DNA of 45,853 bases from Alphaproteobacteria bacterium (GCA_030427145.1 JAUHWT010000027.1:1-45853), one strand, 5' to 3'; shown: positions 14,883 through 24,919, numbered from the stretch's first letter. Notes: generated from the letters alone by a model not told the origin. Numbers and translations: made by a program.

Positions 14883-15425
14883 GTGGCGGAGATCATCGCG
14901 GAATGGGCCGGGAAAGAGCGTCTTTTCCGGCTCAGTTTCGGCGGGGTTCTGGACCTCGAACAGGCCTGCGGCAAGGTCGCGGTCGGCGAGATTTTCCAGC
15001 GCATATCCGCGGGGCGGTTTTTCGCCGGAGACGTGTGGCATGTCATTCGGCTGTCGCTGATCGGGGGCGGTGAAAGCCCGCTCGAGGTCAAGCGGCTGTT
15101 GGATGCGCATTTCGACCATACGCCGTACATGGTCAGCGCCGGGATCGCCGGTGAGATCCTGATCGGGTTGATGGTCGGGGTCGAGAGTGCCGGCAAGGGT
15201 GGCGGCGACGCGCCCGCGCCGATGAAGTTTTCCGAGCTGTCGCAGGTTTGCCGGGTGTTCAACCTGTCGCCGAACGACCTGCGGGCGATGGAATACGCCG
15301 ATCTGATCAACATGATTTCCGGGTTCAATGCGGCGTCGTCCGGCAAGCTGGAACATCTGAGCGAGGAAGAATTCGCCGAAATTCTGGCGAAGTATGAACC
15401 CGGGGCGCTGAACGATGGCAAATGA
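14883..15425 (+). CDS. Tail assembly chaperone (GTA_gp10/TAC type)
   Basis: 180 residues, GTG 14883 directly after the tube-protein TAG. The N-terminal 80 residues (FRLSFGGVLDLEQACGKVAV, then GEIFQRISAGRF and VKRLLDAHFD) match the GTA-type tail assembly family. The last 60 (FSELSQVCRVFNLSPNDLRA and MEYADLINMISGF) look like the second assembly protein found downstream in relatives. Both parts are in one frame here, so the programmed frameshift of lambda G/GT is not needed. Overlaps the tape measure start by 11 bases. Confidence 0.8.
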   Translation: MAEIIAEWAGKERLFRLSFGGVLDLEQACGKVAVGEIFQRISAGRFFAGDVWHVIRLSLIGGGESPLEVKRLLDAHFDHTPYMVSAGIAGEILIGLMVGVESAGKGGGDAPAPMKFSELSQVCRVFNLSPNDLRAMEYADLINMISGFNAASSGKLEHLSEEEFAEILAKYEPGALNDGK

Positions 15426-17478
15426 TCTCGAGAACGCGCTGATCGTCCGCATGGAGGCGTCGCTGGCGAAGTTCGAGCGGCAGATGAAGCGGGCGCAGGA
15501 CGTGGCGGCGACGGCAGCGACCGGAATGGAACAGCGGTTTCAGAAGTCGAACACGGCGATCGCCGCATCGGCGGAACGGTCGACGACGGCGTTGGCGCGG
15601 TTCGGCCGCATGACCGGCAACCAGCGGTTCGTGATCCAGAACACCGCGAACCAGATCGGCGACATGGCCGTGCAGATGGGGTCGGGCACCAGTGCCGCCC
15701 GGGCGCTCGGGCAGCAGTTGCCGCAGCTGCTCGGCGGGCTTGGGCCGGTTGGGGCGATCATGGGCACGATTGCGGCAATCGGAATTCCCCTTGCCGCCGC
15801 GTTCATTTCCATGGGCGGCGGCGCGAAGGATCTGGCCGACGCGATCAAGGAAGCACAGGAGACGGTCGACAGTTACAAGGACAGTCTCGACCTGGCATCC
15901 ATGTCGGTTGCCGACCTGCGCGAGCGGTTCGGTTCGGCGGCCGAGGGGATGCGCAGTGTCCTGGACATTCTGTCGGAGATCGAGGCGCGGGGGGCGCAGC
16001 GGGCGATTGACGGTCTGGCGGAGTCGATGGCCGAGTTGATGGAAGTCAGCGGCGACGGGATGAAGGGCATCGAGATCGCGCAGTTTTTCGATGTGGATGT
16101 ATTTTTGGCGTTCACGCGGGAGGCGAAAAAGGCGCGGGGCGTGGCGCGGGATCTGGTGGAGGAATTCTATCAGGCGCAGCGGGCGCTCGATTACGCCGGC
16201 AAGATCGAGGATGCGACCGAGCGGCTGGAGGCGCAGATTGCCGCGCAAACGCGGCTGCTCAATGCGGCCAAAGACCTGGCGGTGGTCACGGGCGGAATTT
16301 CCGAAGAAGAGGACAATCTGGTTCGTCTGATCGGCGAAGGGCTGGCGTCGATGATCCAGCTGCGCGGGGCGTCTCAGGACGCGGCGGGGGATTTTTCGGC
16401 GGCGGCCGAGGCGGCGGGGCGGATCGCGGACGAGCTGGCGCGGGCGGTCAACAATGCGGTGGCGCTGGCGGCGCAGTCGATCACCGATTTGCAGCGGGCG
16501 GAGATCGAACTGCAGTACCGGGACGATCCGGTGGGGCGGGCCCGGGCGATGGCTGGGGCGGAATTCGATGCAAAGACGGAAATACCGGCGGGGGCCGACA
16601 GCACGATCCTGAATGTCATTCGTGAACAGCGCCGCGAATTTATCGCCAATGCCGAGGCCACCGAAGAGGCGCGGCAGAAGCTGATCGCCTGGCGGGGCGA
16701 ACAGGCGAAGATTGCGGCCACGGCGCAGAAGCCCACAAGGTCGGCTGGCGGGCGCGGCGGGGTGGACCCGATGCTGGCCGAAGCCGAACGGGTTTACACG
16801 GCGACCCGCACAGCCGCCGAGGCCTATGCGGCCGAGCTGGAACGGCTCAACGCGCTGTATGACGGCGGGTACATCAGCGCGGACACCTATGCCAGGGCGA
16901 CAAAGGGTCTGGAAGACGGCATTACGCAGGTGACCGGCGCGGCAAACCGGTTGCAGGATGCCACGACCAACATGTTCACCAGCATCGTCGACGGCAGCGC
17001 CACGGCGCAGGAGGCCGTCGGGCGGCTGTTGCAGGAACTGTCGGGCATGGCATTCAATGCGGCGTTCACGCAGTTGACGTCCGGCATGTTCGGCGGCGGG
17101 TTCGGCGAATTCCTGGGCGGGATATTCGGCAGCGCCAAAGGCAATGCGTTTTCCAGGGGGGCGCCGATCGCGTTTGCCAAAGGCGGCGTGGTCAACTCGC
17201 CGACGCTGTTTCCGATGGCGGGCACGCGGACCGGGTTGATGGGCGAGGCCGGGCCGGAGGCGGTATTGCCGTTGGAGCGTGGCGCGGACGGCAGGCTGGG
17301 GGTCCGGTCGTCCGGCGGCGGTTCGGTCAACGTCACCTATGCGCCGACGATCAACGCACCGGGGGCGACGAAGGAAGCCGTGGCGGCGCTGGCGCAGGCG
17401 CAGGCGCAGGCGCAGGCGCGGTTTCCCGGCGACGTGGTGCGCGTCGTGCGGTCGGCGCAGCGCGGGCGGATGCTCTGA
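15415..17478 (+). CDS. Tail tape measure protein
   Basis: 687 residues, setting a rather short siphovirus tail. N-terminal coiled coil (MEASLAKFERQMKRAQDVAA), a conserved NQRFVIQNTANQIGDMAVQM segment near 68-87 found in lambda-type tail-length proteins, then a membrane-insertion-like hydrophobic stretch LGPVGAIMGTIAAIGIPLAA near 109-128. Long Ala-rich helices fill the middle. The end has the typical MGEAGPEAVLPLERGADGRL and a strand-rich tail. Stop overlaps the next ATG. Confidence 0.93.
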   Translation: MANDLENALIVRMEASLAKFERQMKRAQDVAATAATGMEQRFQKSNTAIAASAERSTTALARFGRMTGNQRFVIQNTANQIGDMAVQMGSGTSAARALGQQLPQLLGGLGPVGAIMGTIAAIGIPLAAAFISMGGGAKDLADAIKEAQETVDSYKDSLDLASMSVADLRERFGSAAEGMRSVLDILSEIEARGAQRAIDGLAESMAELMEVSGDGMKGIEIAQFFDVDVFLAFTREAKKARGVARDLVEEFYQAQRALDYAGKIEDATERLEAQIAAQTRLLNAAKDLAVVTGGISEEEDNLVRLIGEGLASMIQLRGASQDAAGDFSAAAEAAGRIADELARAVNNAVALAAQSITDLQRAEIELQYRDDPVGRARAMAGAEFDAKTEIPAGADSTILNVIREQRREFIANAEATEEARQKLIAWRGEQAKIAATAQKPTRSAGGRGGVDPMLAEAERVYTATRTAAEAYAAELERLNALYDGGYISADTYARATKGLEDGITQVTGAANRLQDATTNMFTSIVDGSATAQEAVGRLLQELSGMAFNAAFTQLTSGMFGGGFGEFLGGIFGSAKGNAFSRGAPIAFAKGGVVNSPTLFPMAGTRTGLMGEAGPEAVLPLERGADGRLGVRSSGGGSVNVTYAPTINAPGATKEAVAALAQAQAQAQARFPGDVVRVVRSAQRGRML

Positions 17479-18116
17479 TGGCGGTCAAGAACAACATCAT
17501 GCCGGCGGCGCCGCGGTGGGTGCGGTGCGAGGTCAACCTCGACATTGGCGCGCAGTACAGCCGCGCCGCCGACGGCACGACGCGGTCGAAGCTGTTGCGG
17601 CCGACGCTGTGGCGGGCGGCATATACCACGCAGGTGCTCGACAAGGTCGCGTCGGGGATCATTCGGACCCGTCTGAACGATCACGAGGCGGCGGGAAGTC
17701 TGTTTCGGCTCTGGGATGTGCGCCGGGCTTGGCCGGCGAGCGTGAGCAGCGGCACGGGGCTGGATGCGGTCGAGATCCTGTCAGTGAATGCCGACAGGCG
17801 GCACATCGCCCTGACCGGTCTGCCGGCGAATTTCGCGCTGACCGAGGGCGATCATCTGGCGTTTACCCATGACAGCGGTACGATCCGGGTTCTGCACCGG
17901 CTGACCGAGAGCATATCCGCCAACGGGGCCGGGTACACGGCGCAGTTTCGGGTCGATCCGGTGCTGATCCCGGGGGCGGAGGCGGGGCTGGCGGTCGATC
18001 TGTACCGGCCATACGGCTGGTTCCGGGTCGAGCCGGGCAGCATTGCCGAGGAAATGGCAGGGCCGCGCCGAAGCCGGGTTTCGTTTTCCGCCGCGCAGGT
18101 GTTGCAGGATGTCTGA
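17478..18116 (+). CDS. Distal tail protein, 212 aa
   Basis: ATG 17478 overlaps the tape-measure TGA. Beta-rich: VRCEVNLDIGAQYSRAADG near the start, a central LFRLWDVRRAWPASVSSG, and YGWFRVEPGSIAEEMAGPRR near the C-terminus. This protein type sits between tape measure and tail-tip genes in related phages and is presumed to form the distal tail ring. No clear named domain, so the call rests on order and style. Confidence 0.65.
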   Translation: MAVKNNIMPAAPRWVRCEVNLDIGAQYSRAADGTTRSKLLRPTLWRAAYTTQVLDKVASGIIRTRLNDHEAAGSLFRLWDVRRAWPASVSSGTGLDAVEILSVNADRRHIALTGLPANFALTEGDHLAFTHDSGTIRVLHRLTESISANGAGYTAQFRVDPVLIPGAEAGLAVDLYRPYGWFRVEPGSIAEEMAGPRRSRVSFSAAQVLQDV

Positions 18117-18723
18117 CGCGGAGGATTATGCCGCCGCGTTGACGTCGGCCCGGCAGGTGGTGCGGGATTTCATCTGGTTTACCGCCCGGGACGTGGAAAC
18201 CGGTCTGCCGGTCGAGGAGGGCGTCTGGTCGGATCTTTACGACGCGACATGGCTGGTCGAGCATCCGGTGACGCGCACGGCGGTGTCGCGGGCGTTCATC
18301 GGCGGCGGGTCGCTGATCGAGGTTCCGGCGGTGCCGCGGGTGTCGGGTCTGACCGTGCAGCGGGTGACCATGCGTCTGCCGTCGGTCGATGACCGGGTGA
18401 TCGCCCTGGTGCGCGGGTACGACATGAAGCAGGCGCCGGTGACGATCTGGCGCGGGTATTTCGACCCGGAGACCGGCGCGCAGACGGGCGCGGCGCGGGT
18501 GCGGTTTCATGGCGTGGTCGACCGGATCGAATTCGACGAACCGGAGGAAGGCGCGACCGGGTCGATCAATCTGGAATGCACCGACGCCACCGCGCAGCTG
18601 AACATTGCCTCGGCCGCCATGCGGTCGGACGCGGATCAGCGGGCGTTTGCCTCCGGCGACGGGTTTTTCGCCGATGCCGGGTCGATCGGTGACTGGACCC
18701 ATTTCTGGGGCTCGAAGGGGTGA
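18109..18723 (+). CDS. Tail hub/baseplate-type protein, 204 aa
   Basis: ATG 18109 overlaps the previous gene by 8 bases. Pattern: RDFIWFTARDVETGLPVEEG near residue 20, VSRAFIGGGSLIEVPAVPRV, the conserved VIALVRGYDMKQAPVTIWRG near 100, VRFHGVVDRIEF, and a C-terminal DGFFADAGSIGDWTHFWGSK. I know this arrangement from siphovirus tail proteins just upstream of the tail-tip protein; it probably joins tape measure and tip. The precise subunit role is inferred. Confidence 0.7.
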   Translation: MSDAEDYAAALTSARQVVRDFIWFTARDVETGLPVEEGVWSDLYDATWLVEHPVTRTAVSRAFIGGGSLIEVPAVPRVSGLTVQRVTMRLPSVDDRVIALVRGYDMKQAPVTIWRGYFDPETGAQTGAARVRFHGVVDRIEFDEPEEGATGSINLECTDATAQLNIASAAMRSDADQRAFASGDGFFADAGSIGDWTHFWGSKG

Positions 18724-19160
18724 GCCTGACCATTCGGCCGGCGGAAATGTCCGACCGGTTTCAGATGGTGCATCTGGGGCGCCAGTATCACGGCGTGGCC
18801 GGGTTCGGGTTTCCGTTCAACGCGGTTTGGGCCGAGGACTGCGCCAAATCCTACATTGCAGCACCGGACCGGTGCGCGTTCGTCGCCGTGCCGGGCCCGT
18901 TCGCGCGCGGGATGATTTTGGGCATGGCGGCGCGGCATGAGTTTTTCGGCCAGGTGATCGCGGCGGAAACGCTGTGGTGGGTCGATCCGGCGGCGCGGAA
19001 CGCGGGCGCGGGGGTGCGGCTGCTCGAGGCGTTCGAGGCATGGGCGCGGGAGTTTGGCGCCGCCGCCTGTGCGGTGGCGGTGCAGCGGGTCGGGCAGGCG
19101 CAAATTCTGGAACGGCGGGGATACATGCGGACCGAAACCCATTTGCTGAAGGTGTTTTAG
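18720..19160 (+). CDS. GNAT-family N-acetyltransferase inside the tail module
   Basis: 146 residues, GTG 18720 in a GTGA overlap. GNAT fold cues: N-terminal LTIRPAEMSDRFQMVHLG, the strand ETLWWVDPAARNAGAGVRLL containing the acetyl-CoA loop (RNAGAG) at about 88-93, the following helix, and a final strand QILERRGYMRTETHLLKVF with the ERRGY signature. It would transfer an acetyl group from acetyl-CoA; the target is unknown, perhaps a tail protein or a host factor. Four-base coupling shows it belongs to the tail operon. Confidence 0.85.
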   Translation: MSLTIRPAEMSDRFQMVHLGRQYHGVAGFGFPFNAVWAEDCAKSYIAAPDRCAFVAVPGPFARGMILGMAARHEFFGQVIAAETLWWVDPAARNAGAGVRLLEAFEAWAREFGAAACAVAVQRVGQAQILERRGYMRTETHLLKVF

Positions 19161-19163
19161 GCG

Positions 19164-22100
19164 ATGCCGGTCATTTCCGCGATTACGGCCGCCGTCGGGG
19201 CGGTTGTCGGCGCCGTTGGCGCGGCCGGCGGGATCGGCGCGGCGCTGGCCGGGTCGACGTTCCTGTCCGGCGTTGGCGGGTTCGTCCTGAAAACCGCCGT
19301 CGGATTCGCGCTGAACTACGCCGCGTCGGAGTTTCTTGCGCCGAAGTCGTCGATTCCGCAGGCGTTGTCGCGCGGTCAGCAGATCCAGACCGGGGCGACG
19401 GTTGCGCGCAGTTTCATCGTTGGGCGCGCGCCGACCCGGGGGTCGGACGTGTGGCGCAACGAATGGGGATCGAACGGCGACGTTCCGAACGCGCTGTTCA
19501 CGCGGGTTTACGCGCTGTCGGATCTGCCGGTGAAGGGGCTCGACGCGATCCTGTTCAACGGCGAGGCGTTCGTTCCCGCCGGGGCAAACCATGCCGACGG
19601 CCGCGGGCAGGCGTTCATTCACGACCACAAGGGCCGCCCGGTTGCCTGGGCGAAGTTTTACGACGGCACGCAGACCAGCGTTGACGGGTTTCTGAACGGC
19701 GTTGCGGCATCCGTAGACCGGCCGTGGGGCACCGGGCGGGTCTATACCTCCGGCGCCTATGCGATCGTCACGACCCTGGTGTCCGAGAAAACATGGGCGG
19801 GCGCGTTTCCGGAGTTCGATTTCGTCGTTGACGGCATTCGCCTGTACGACCCGTCGCGCGACAGCAGCATCGGCGGCGTCGGGTCGCAGCGGTTCGACGA
19901 CCCGGACACATGGGGCGGCGACGGCGATTATTACCCGGCGGTGCAGGCGCTGAACCTTCTGCTCGGGCTCGAGCGGGACGGGGCGTGGTTTTACGGCCTG
20001 CGGAATTCGGACCTCGCGTCGTTTCCGATCGCGCACTGGATCGGTGAAATCGAGCGGTGCCGGGCGGAGGTCACCCAGGCATCCGGGCCGGTGGCGCAGT
20101 GGCGGTCCGGGGGCGAGATCCCGGTCAACCTCGACCTCGGCGATGCGCTGACCGCGATTGGCGCGACCTGCATGGCGCGGCCGGCGCATATCGCCGGGCA
20201 GTGGTATTTTTTCGTCGGCGGCGAACGCGACGCGGTGGCGTCGATCGACGCGGGCGAGATCGACGTTTCCGCCCGACAGACCTACACGCCATTTGCCGGA
20301 ATCGACGACACGGTCAATTCGGTGGTCGGCGTGTTCCGCGACGCCGCCGACGGATGGCGGGTGACGACCACCGCACCGCACACCAGCGCCGATCACCTGG
20401 CCGAGGACGGCAACCTGCCGCGGGAAAGCCGGGTTGAGTACAGTTTCGTGTCCGACGCCGAGCAGGTGCAGCGGCTGAACCAGGCCGGTTTGGCCGAGGC
20501 ACGGCGCGCGGGCGGGCGGCGCTGGACGTTCCGGTTGCCGCCGAAATATTCCGGGCTGATTCCCGGCCAGATGGTCACGTTCACCGACGCGGAATTCGAC
20601 ATCGACGACAAGGTGTTGCGGGTTGACGGGCTGCTCGATCTGCCGGACGGCGACGTCGAGGTCGATCTGACCGAGTACGATCCGAACGATTGGAGCTGGT
20701 CGACCGGAACCGACTACATTCCCGGCACGCCGGGTCGGTCGGGCGTGATCGACCCGCCGAGCCATGTGTTCACCACCGCCGGGTTCGAGGCCTGGGCGAT
20801 CCGCGACGATGCCGGCAACGCGGTGGTGCCGGCGATCCGGGCATTCTGGCCGATCCTGACCGGCATGGACTGGATCGAGGTGCAGATCCGGGTCAAGGCA
20901 ACCGGCCAGATGGTCAAGACGCGGCCGATCGTGCCGCTGCAGGATGCGGTGGCCGAGGCGCTGCTGACGCTGACGGTGGGGGGCATTCCGCTGACGGTGG
21001 GGGGAAGCCCGCTGCAGATCCGGGTGCTGACCGATGCGTCGGACGGGTTCGAGATTTATTCGGAAAACATCCGCTACGCCACCACCTATGAGTGCCGGAT
21101 GCGCGGCGGGTCGCGGTCGGGCCGGATCCTGTTTCAGTGGACCGACTGGGAGGATGGCGAGGTCACCACCGACGACATCCGCATCGCCGAGGTCGATTTC
21201 CGCGAGGATCTGCGCGACCGGATCAATGCGATGGAAACCAGCGCGCTCACCGCGCTGTCGCAGGTCAATACGGCGCTGGCCGACGCGGCCTATGCGCGGG
21301 CGCGGGTCAACACCCTGTCGGGGGATGTGACCGAGGAACTGGAAGAACTGCGCGACCAGATCGACGCGCTGATCGACGGGGGCGAGCTGGTGGAGTTTCG
21401 CGATCTGTCGATTGCCGGGCTGCGCGACGGCAGCTGGCTGGCCGATCCGAAGTTTTTCAACTGGACCGGCGGCGATCTCGACAACTGGACCACCACCGGG
21501 ATCGTCGCGCACGGGGCGCAGGACAAGCCGAACGGGCTCTACAAATCGTCGCTTTACATCGACGTCGCATCCGGCAACGGCGACGGCATCACGCTGCGGG
21601 CGACCAAGGCGTTTGCCGGGGAAATGCCCGGCGCCGATCCGGCGGCGCAGTATGTGACCGTCGCCATGGCGATCGAGATCAACGCCGGTGACCTCAACGA
21701 CGCGCGGTTGCGGGTGGAGTGGCGCAACGGCGGCGGAGCCTGGACCCGCGGCCATGCGTTCGGCGGCAACAACGCGCTCGGGCGGCTGTCCGATTGGGGG
21801 TTCCGGGTCGAGGCGGGCGTGGTGCAGTCGAAGTCGTTCACGTTCGAGCGGCCGATCACCGCCGACGACGTGGCGCTCTATTTCGTTGCCAAGCTGACCA
21901 GCACCGACGACGCGGTGCAGATGCGGGTGCATGCGCTGACCATGCAGGCGGCGACGCAGGCGGAGATCGACGCGCATCTGGCCGGGGCGCAGGCGGAAAT
22001 CCTGGTCGACGAGCTGCGGGTCGAGATCACCGGGCCGACCGGGGCGCTGTATCTGGCGACGGAATCAATCACCACCGCATACGAGGCCGCCGTTGCCGGG

Positions 22101-24137
22101 GTGTCGGAGTCGGTGGTCGAAGTCGCGGACGATGTTTCGGCGCTGACGGCGCGGGTGGCGGTGACCGAGGCGGGCTGGAACCCGTTCAACCTGATCCGCG
22201 GCGCGGCGCTGCTGGGCGGGGTGAGTGGACCGGGTGTCGCGCCGGCATGGTTTTCCAACATGCCGCCGGCGTGGGAGGTGGTGGCGCGCGACCCTGCGTC
22301 GGGTTCGGCGGCGGTGGCGGCGGCGCCGGCGGCGCATATTTTCAAGGCGCCGGCCGACAGCGTCAACCGGGCGGTTGTCGCCGCGACATTCGACGTGAAG
22401 CCGGGCGAGCTTTATCTGCCCGAATTCCGCTATGCCGCCGGCGGCACCGGGCCGAACGTGACGATCGAGGCGGTGTTCGACATCTACAACGCCGCGGGCG
22501 CGAGCGCCGGGGCGTCGATTGTCCGGGCCGTCACCACGACCTCGACCGCATGGGGGCTGAGCGCGTTCGACCGGGTCAAGATCCCGGCCGGGGTGGCGCG
22601 GGCGCGGGTGCGGCAGCGGGTTCTGGGCGGCGGGTCGGGTGTGGCCTATTTCGGGGCGCTCGCCTGTTTCCGGCAGGACGCGGCGGCGCTGGCGCGGATC
22701 GAGCAGGTCGAGATCACGACGGCGGACAATTCAGGGTCGATTGCATCGCTGTCGGCGGAGCTGACAGCGCAATACACCAGTCTGGACGGGTCGCTGACCG
22801 CGGCGCTGGCGCGGCTGACCACGGTGGAGACGGTGGCGGCGTCGAACACCGCGGCGATCGTCAGTTCGGAGACGACGCTGCGGGCGGAGTTCGAGGCCGC
22901 GGACGGCACGATCACCTCGGCCGTCGCCGGGATCGATATTCGGGTTGCCGCGACCGAGAATTTTGCCGCCTCGACCATCGCGTTTCGGGTTGGCGAGAGC
23001 GGGCTTTACCTGACGGACTCGGATGGTGTCGGCACGTTTTACGCCGATGCGCAGTATTTCATTGCCAGCGGAACCATCGCCGCCGAGCAGCTGGTGATCG
23101 GCGATCTGGGCTCGAACATCATTCCGGACGACCAGATCCAGTCGAACCGGACATGGGGCACGCCGGACCAGCCGTTTACGCTGAACCCGAATTCGAGCCG
23201 GCCGGAAAAGAAATCGCAGGGCGAGCTGCGCTATACCGCCGCCAATGCGACCGGGGCCGGCTGGGTGCAGGTCACCGGCGGCGTGTTCCCGGTGACGCCG
23301 GGTGAATGGCTGGTGATTTCGTGCAGCATCGACCGGATCACCGGCACCACCATGCGCACGGTGCCGCAGATCCGGTTCGGCGCCGGTGGTACGTCGAACA
23401 CCATCGTCGGAAGCCCGGTCAACGTGTCGAACGACGGCGAGATCATCGACACCACCAATGCGGCGCTGTTGCCGCAGGAACGGCGGATACAGGTTCCGGC
23501 GGGCGCGCATGTGGCGCAGATGCGCTGGACGGTCGACCAGGACAACACCGACGGCGACATCCGGTTTCTGGACCCGGAGGGTATCCGGCAGCGGCCGGGG
23601 GCGACGCATATCCTGCCGAATTCGATTTCAACCGACCTGATCGCGGCGGATTTCGTCATCACAAATTCGGCCTGGATCGGCGAGGCGACCATCGGCACGC
23701 TGAAGGTGATCGACGGGGCGATTTCGGAGATTGGTGCGGCGAACCGCACGACGCCGCTGACCGCGTCGGTCGACGGGACGTGGTACACCATCGCCTCGGT
23801 GACGGTGGAAAAATACGACAACCGGCTGGTGTTCCTCCACACCTACGCGGTGTTGGACCAGGAGGCGCGGCACATTTTCACCAATGGCGGCACCGATTTC
23901 GAGTTCGCCGGCCAGAACTATTTCCGGATCCGGCGCGGCGGTTCGACGATCTGTTCGGCGCCCGCGCCGATCCCGTTTTTCATGGATACGTCCAGCGCGT
24001 CCGGGTCGGTCACATACGAGCTGCAGTTCAAGGCGGAACCGCAGAACCTGACCGACCCGGCGTATGTGTACGACAGCCGGATACAACCGGCGATTTTGGC
24101 CGTTGGGGGCATCGGCACGCAGATGTTGAAAAAATGA
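19164..24137 (+). CDS. Tail-tip/host-specificity protein (J-like), 1657 aa
   Basis: Large protein that forms the tail tip and contacts the host. N-terminal 60 residues are a Gly/Ala hydrophobic stretch (ITAAVGAVVGAVGAAGGIGA) typical of tip proteins of this type. Residues 60-500 carry the hub-like region with NEWGSNGDVPNALFTRVYAL, VYTSGAYAIVTTLVSEKTW and GGEIPVNLDLGDALTAIGAT. A helical segment near 700-740 (LTALSQVNTALADAAYARAR) is followed by carbohydrate-binding-like beta regions. Repeated helices (SGSIASLSAELTAQYTSLDG and following) and a DUF1983-like YLTDSDGVGTFYADAQYFIA part lie near the C-terminus. Overlaps the next ATG. Confidence 0.9.
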   Translation: MPVISAITAAVGAVVGAVGAAGGIGAALAGSTFLSGVGGFVLKTAVGFALNYAASEFLAPKSSIPQALSRGQQIQTGATVARSFIVGRAPTRGSDVWRNEWGSNGDVPNALFTRVYALSDLPVKGLDAILFNGEAFVPAGANHADGRGQAFIHDHKGRPVAWAKFYDGTQTSVDGFLNGVAASVDRPWGTGRVYTSGAYAIVTTLVSEKTWAGAFPEFDFVVDGIRLYDPSRDSSIGGVGSQRFDDPDTWGGDGDYYPAVQALNLLLGLERDGAWFYGLRNSDLASFPIAHWIGEIERCRAEVTQASGPVAQWRSGGEIPVNLDLGDALTAIGATCMARPAHIAGQWYFFVGGERDAVASIDAGEIDVSARQTYTPFAGIDDTVNSVVGVFRDAADGWRVTTTAPHTSADHLAEDGNLPRESRVEYSFVSDAEQVQRLNQAGLAEARRAGGRRWTFRLPPKYSGLIPGQMVTFTDAEFDIDDKVLRVDGLLDLPDGDVEVDLTEYDPNDWSWSTGTDYIPGTPGRSGVIDPPSHVFTTAGFEAWAIRDDAGNAVVPAIRAFWPILTGMDWIEVQIRVKATGQMVKTRPIVPLQDAVAEALLTLTVGGIPLTVGGSPLQIRVLTDASDGFEIYSENIRYATTYECRMRGGSRSGRILFQWTDWEDGEVTTDDIRIAEVDFREDLRDRINAMETSALTALSQVNTALADAAYARARVNTLSGDVTEELEELRDQIDALIDGGELVEFRDLSIAGLRDGSWLADPKFFNWTGGDLDNWTTTGIVAHGAQDKPNGLYKSSLYIDVASGNGDGITLRATKAFAGEMPGADPAAQYVTVAMAIEINAGDLNDARLRVEWRNGGGAWTRGHAFGGNNALGRLSDWGFRVEAGVVQSKSFTFERPITADDVALYFVAKLTSTDDAVQMRVHALTMQAATQAEIDAHLAGAQAEILVDELRVEITGPTGALYLATESITTAYEAAVAGVSESVVEVADDVSALTARVAVTEAGWNPFNLIRGAALLGGVSGPGVAPAWFSNMPPAWEVVARDPASGSAAVAAAPAAHIFKAPADSVNRAVVAATFDVKPGELYLPEFRYAAGGTGPNVTIEAVFDIYNAAGASAGASIVRAVTTTSTAWGLSAFDRVKIPAGVARARVRQRVLGGGSGVAYFGALACFRQDAAALARIEQVEITTADNSGSIASLSAELTAQYTSLDGSLTAALARLTTVETVAASNTAAIVSSETTLRAEFEAADGTITSAVAGIDIRVAATENFAASTIAFRVGESGLYLTDSDGVGTFYADAQYFIASGTIAAEQLVIGDLGSNIIPDDQIQSNRTWGTPDQPFTLNPNSSRPEKKSQGELRYTAANATGAGWVQVTGGVFPVTPGEWLVISCSIDRITGTTMRTVPQIRFGAGGTSNTIVGSPVNVSNDGEIIDTTNAALLPQERRIQVPAGAHVAQMRWTVDQDNTDGDIRFLDPEGIRQRPGATHILPNSISTDLIAADFVITNSAWIGEATIGTLKVIDGAISEIGAANRTTPLTASVDGTWYTIASVTVEKYDNRLVFLHTYAVLDQEARHIFTNGGTDFEFAGQNYFRIRRGGSTICSAPAPIPFFMDTSSASGSVTYELQFKAEPQNLTDPAYVYDSRIQPAILAVGGIGTQMLKK

Positions 24138-24538
24138 GATACCCGTTTTCGGTTTACGACGCCGCGACCGGGCTGGTGCAGTACGGCGGCTTTTGCGCGT
24201 CGGAGGCAATGCGCGACGCGCAGGCGCCCGGCGAGGGGCTGGCGGTTTACGCGGGCGAGGTGACCGACCCGGACGCGACCGCGATCGACACCGTCACCGG
24301 CTGGCCGATGGCGCGGCCGGTGCTGGACCTGCCGTCGGCGGTGACGGTGGCGGCGGGCGGCGATCTGAGCCTGACGGTTCCCGGCGGCACGGTCGCGGTG
24401 GTGACGGCCGAAGGCGTGCGGCTCCACGACGGGCCGTTTTCCGGCGTGATGCAGATGCCGGTCGACGGCGTGTTCCGGTTCGAGGTGATCCCGCCCGCGC
24501 CGATGCGCACCGCCGTCGTCGTGGTGACCGTCACATGA
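24134..24538 (+). CDS. Small tail protein, 134 aa
   Basis: ATG 24134 in an ATGA overlap with the tail-tip gene. Beta-rich: RYPFSVYDAATGLVQYGGFC, then LSLTVPGGTVAVVTAEGVRL and a C-terminal PMRTAVVVVTVT strand. It has no signal or membrane helix. It resembles the short chaperone or trimming proteins encoded after tail-tip genes, but no family is recognised. Next gene overlaps by four bases. Confidence 0.65.
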   Translation: MRYPFSVYDAATGLVQYGGFCASEAMRDAQAPGEGLAVYAGEVTDPDATAIDTVTGWPMARPVLDLPSAVTVAAGGDLSLTVPGGTVAVVTAEGVRLHDGPFSGVMQMPVDGVFRFEVIPPAPMRTAVVVVTVT

Positions 24539-24909
24539 CCGCGCTCGATGTTTCCGCGCTGCTGGCGAAGCGGCGGCGGGCGATGCAGGTCGGGCGCACG
24601 TCGATGCACCTGGCGATGAACGCGGTCACCGTCGGCGGGGAAACGCTGCTGTCGCGGGTCGAGGCGATTCTGGCCGGGACGGTCACCGCGCCGGGGCTGT
24701 CGCCCGAGGATCTGCCCGAGCTGCGCATCCGCTGGGCCGGGGCGATGCAGTTCGACCGCACGCGCCCGGCGGTGGCCGGCTGGGCGGCGCTGATCGGCGT
24801 CAACAGCGACGCGAAGCTCGACGCGCTGTTCCGGCTCGCCATGGCGTTCGAGGCCGAAACCGACACCGACGCGCCGCAGGCGGCGCTGCAGAACCTGCTG
24901 GAAAGTTAA
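24535..24909 (+). CDS. Hypothetical tail-module protein, 124 aa
   Basis: ATG 24535 overlaps the upstream stop. Alpha-helical throughout (VSALLAKRRRAMQVGRTSMH, then LRIRWAGAMQFDRTRPAVAG and LDALFRLAMAFEAETDTD). No Cys, signal peptide or membrane segment. It lies between the small beta protein and the repeat fibre, where fibre-assembly chaperones are often found; that role is a guess from position. Confidence 0.6.
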   Translation: MTALDVSALLAKRRRAMQVGRTSMHLAMNAVTVGGETLLSRVEAILAGTVTAPGLSPEDLPELRIRWAGAMQFDRTRPAVAGWAALIGVNSDAKLDALFRLAMAFEAETDTDAPQAALQNLLES

Positions 24910-24919
24910 CGAGGACAAC

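Noticed and set aside
18636-21977. 1113-codon minus-strand open frame opposite the tail-tip gene
   Set aside because: Antisense of a GC-rich gene; composition dominated by Arg, Gly and His with no motif or ribosome site.
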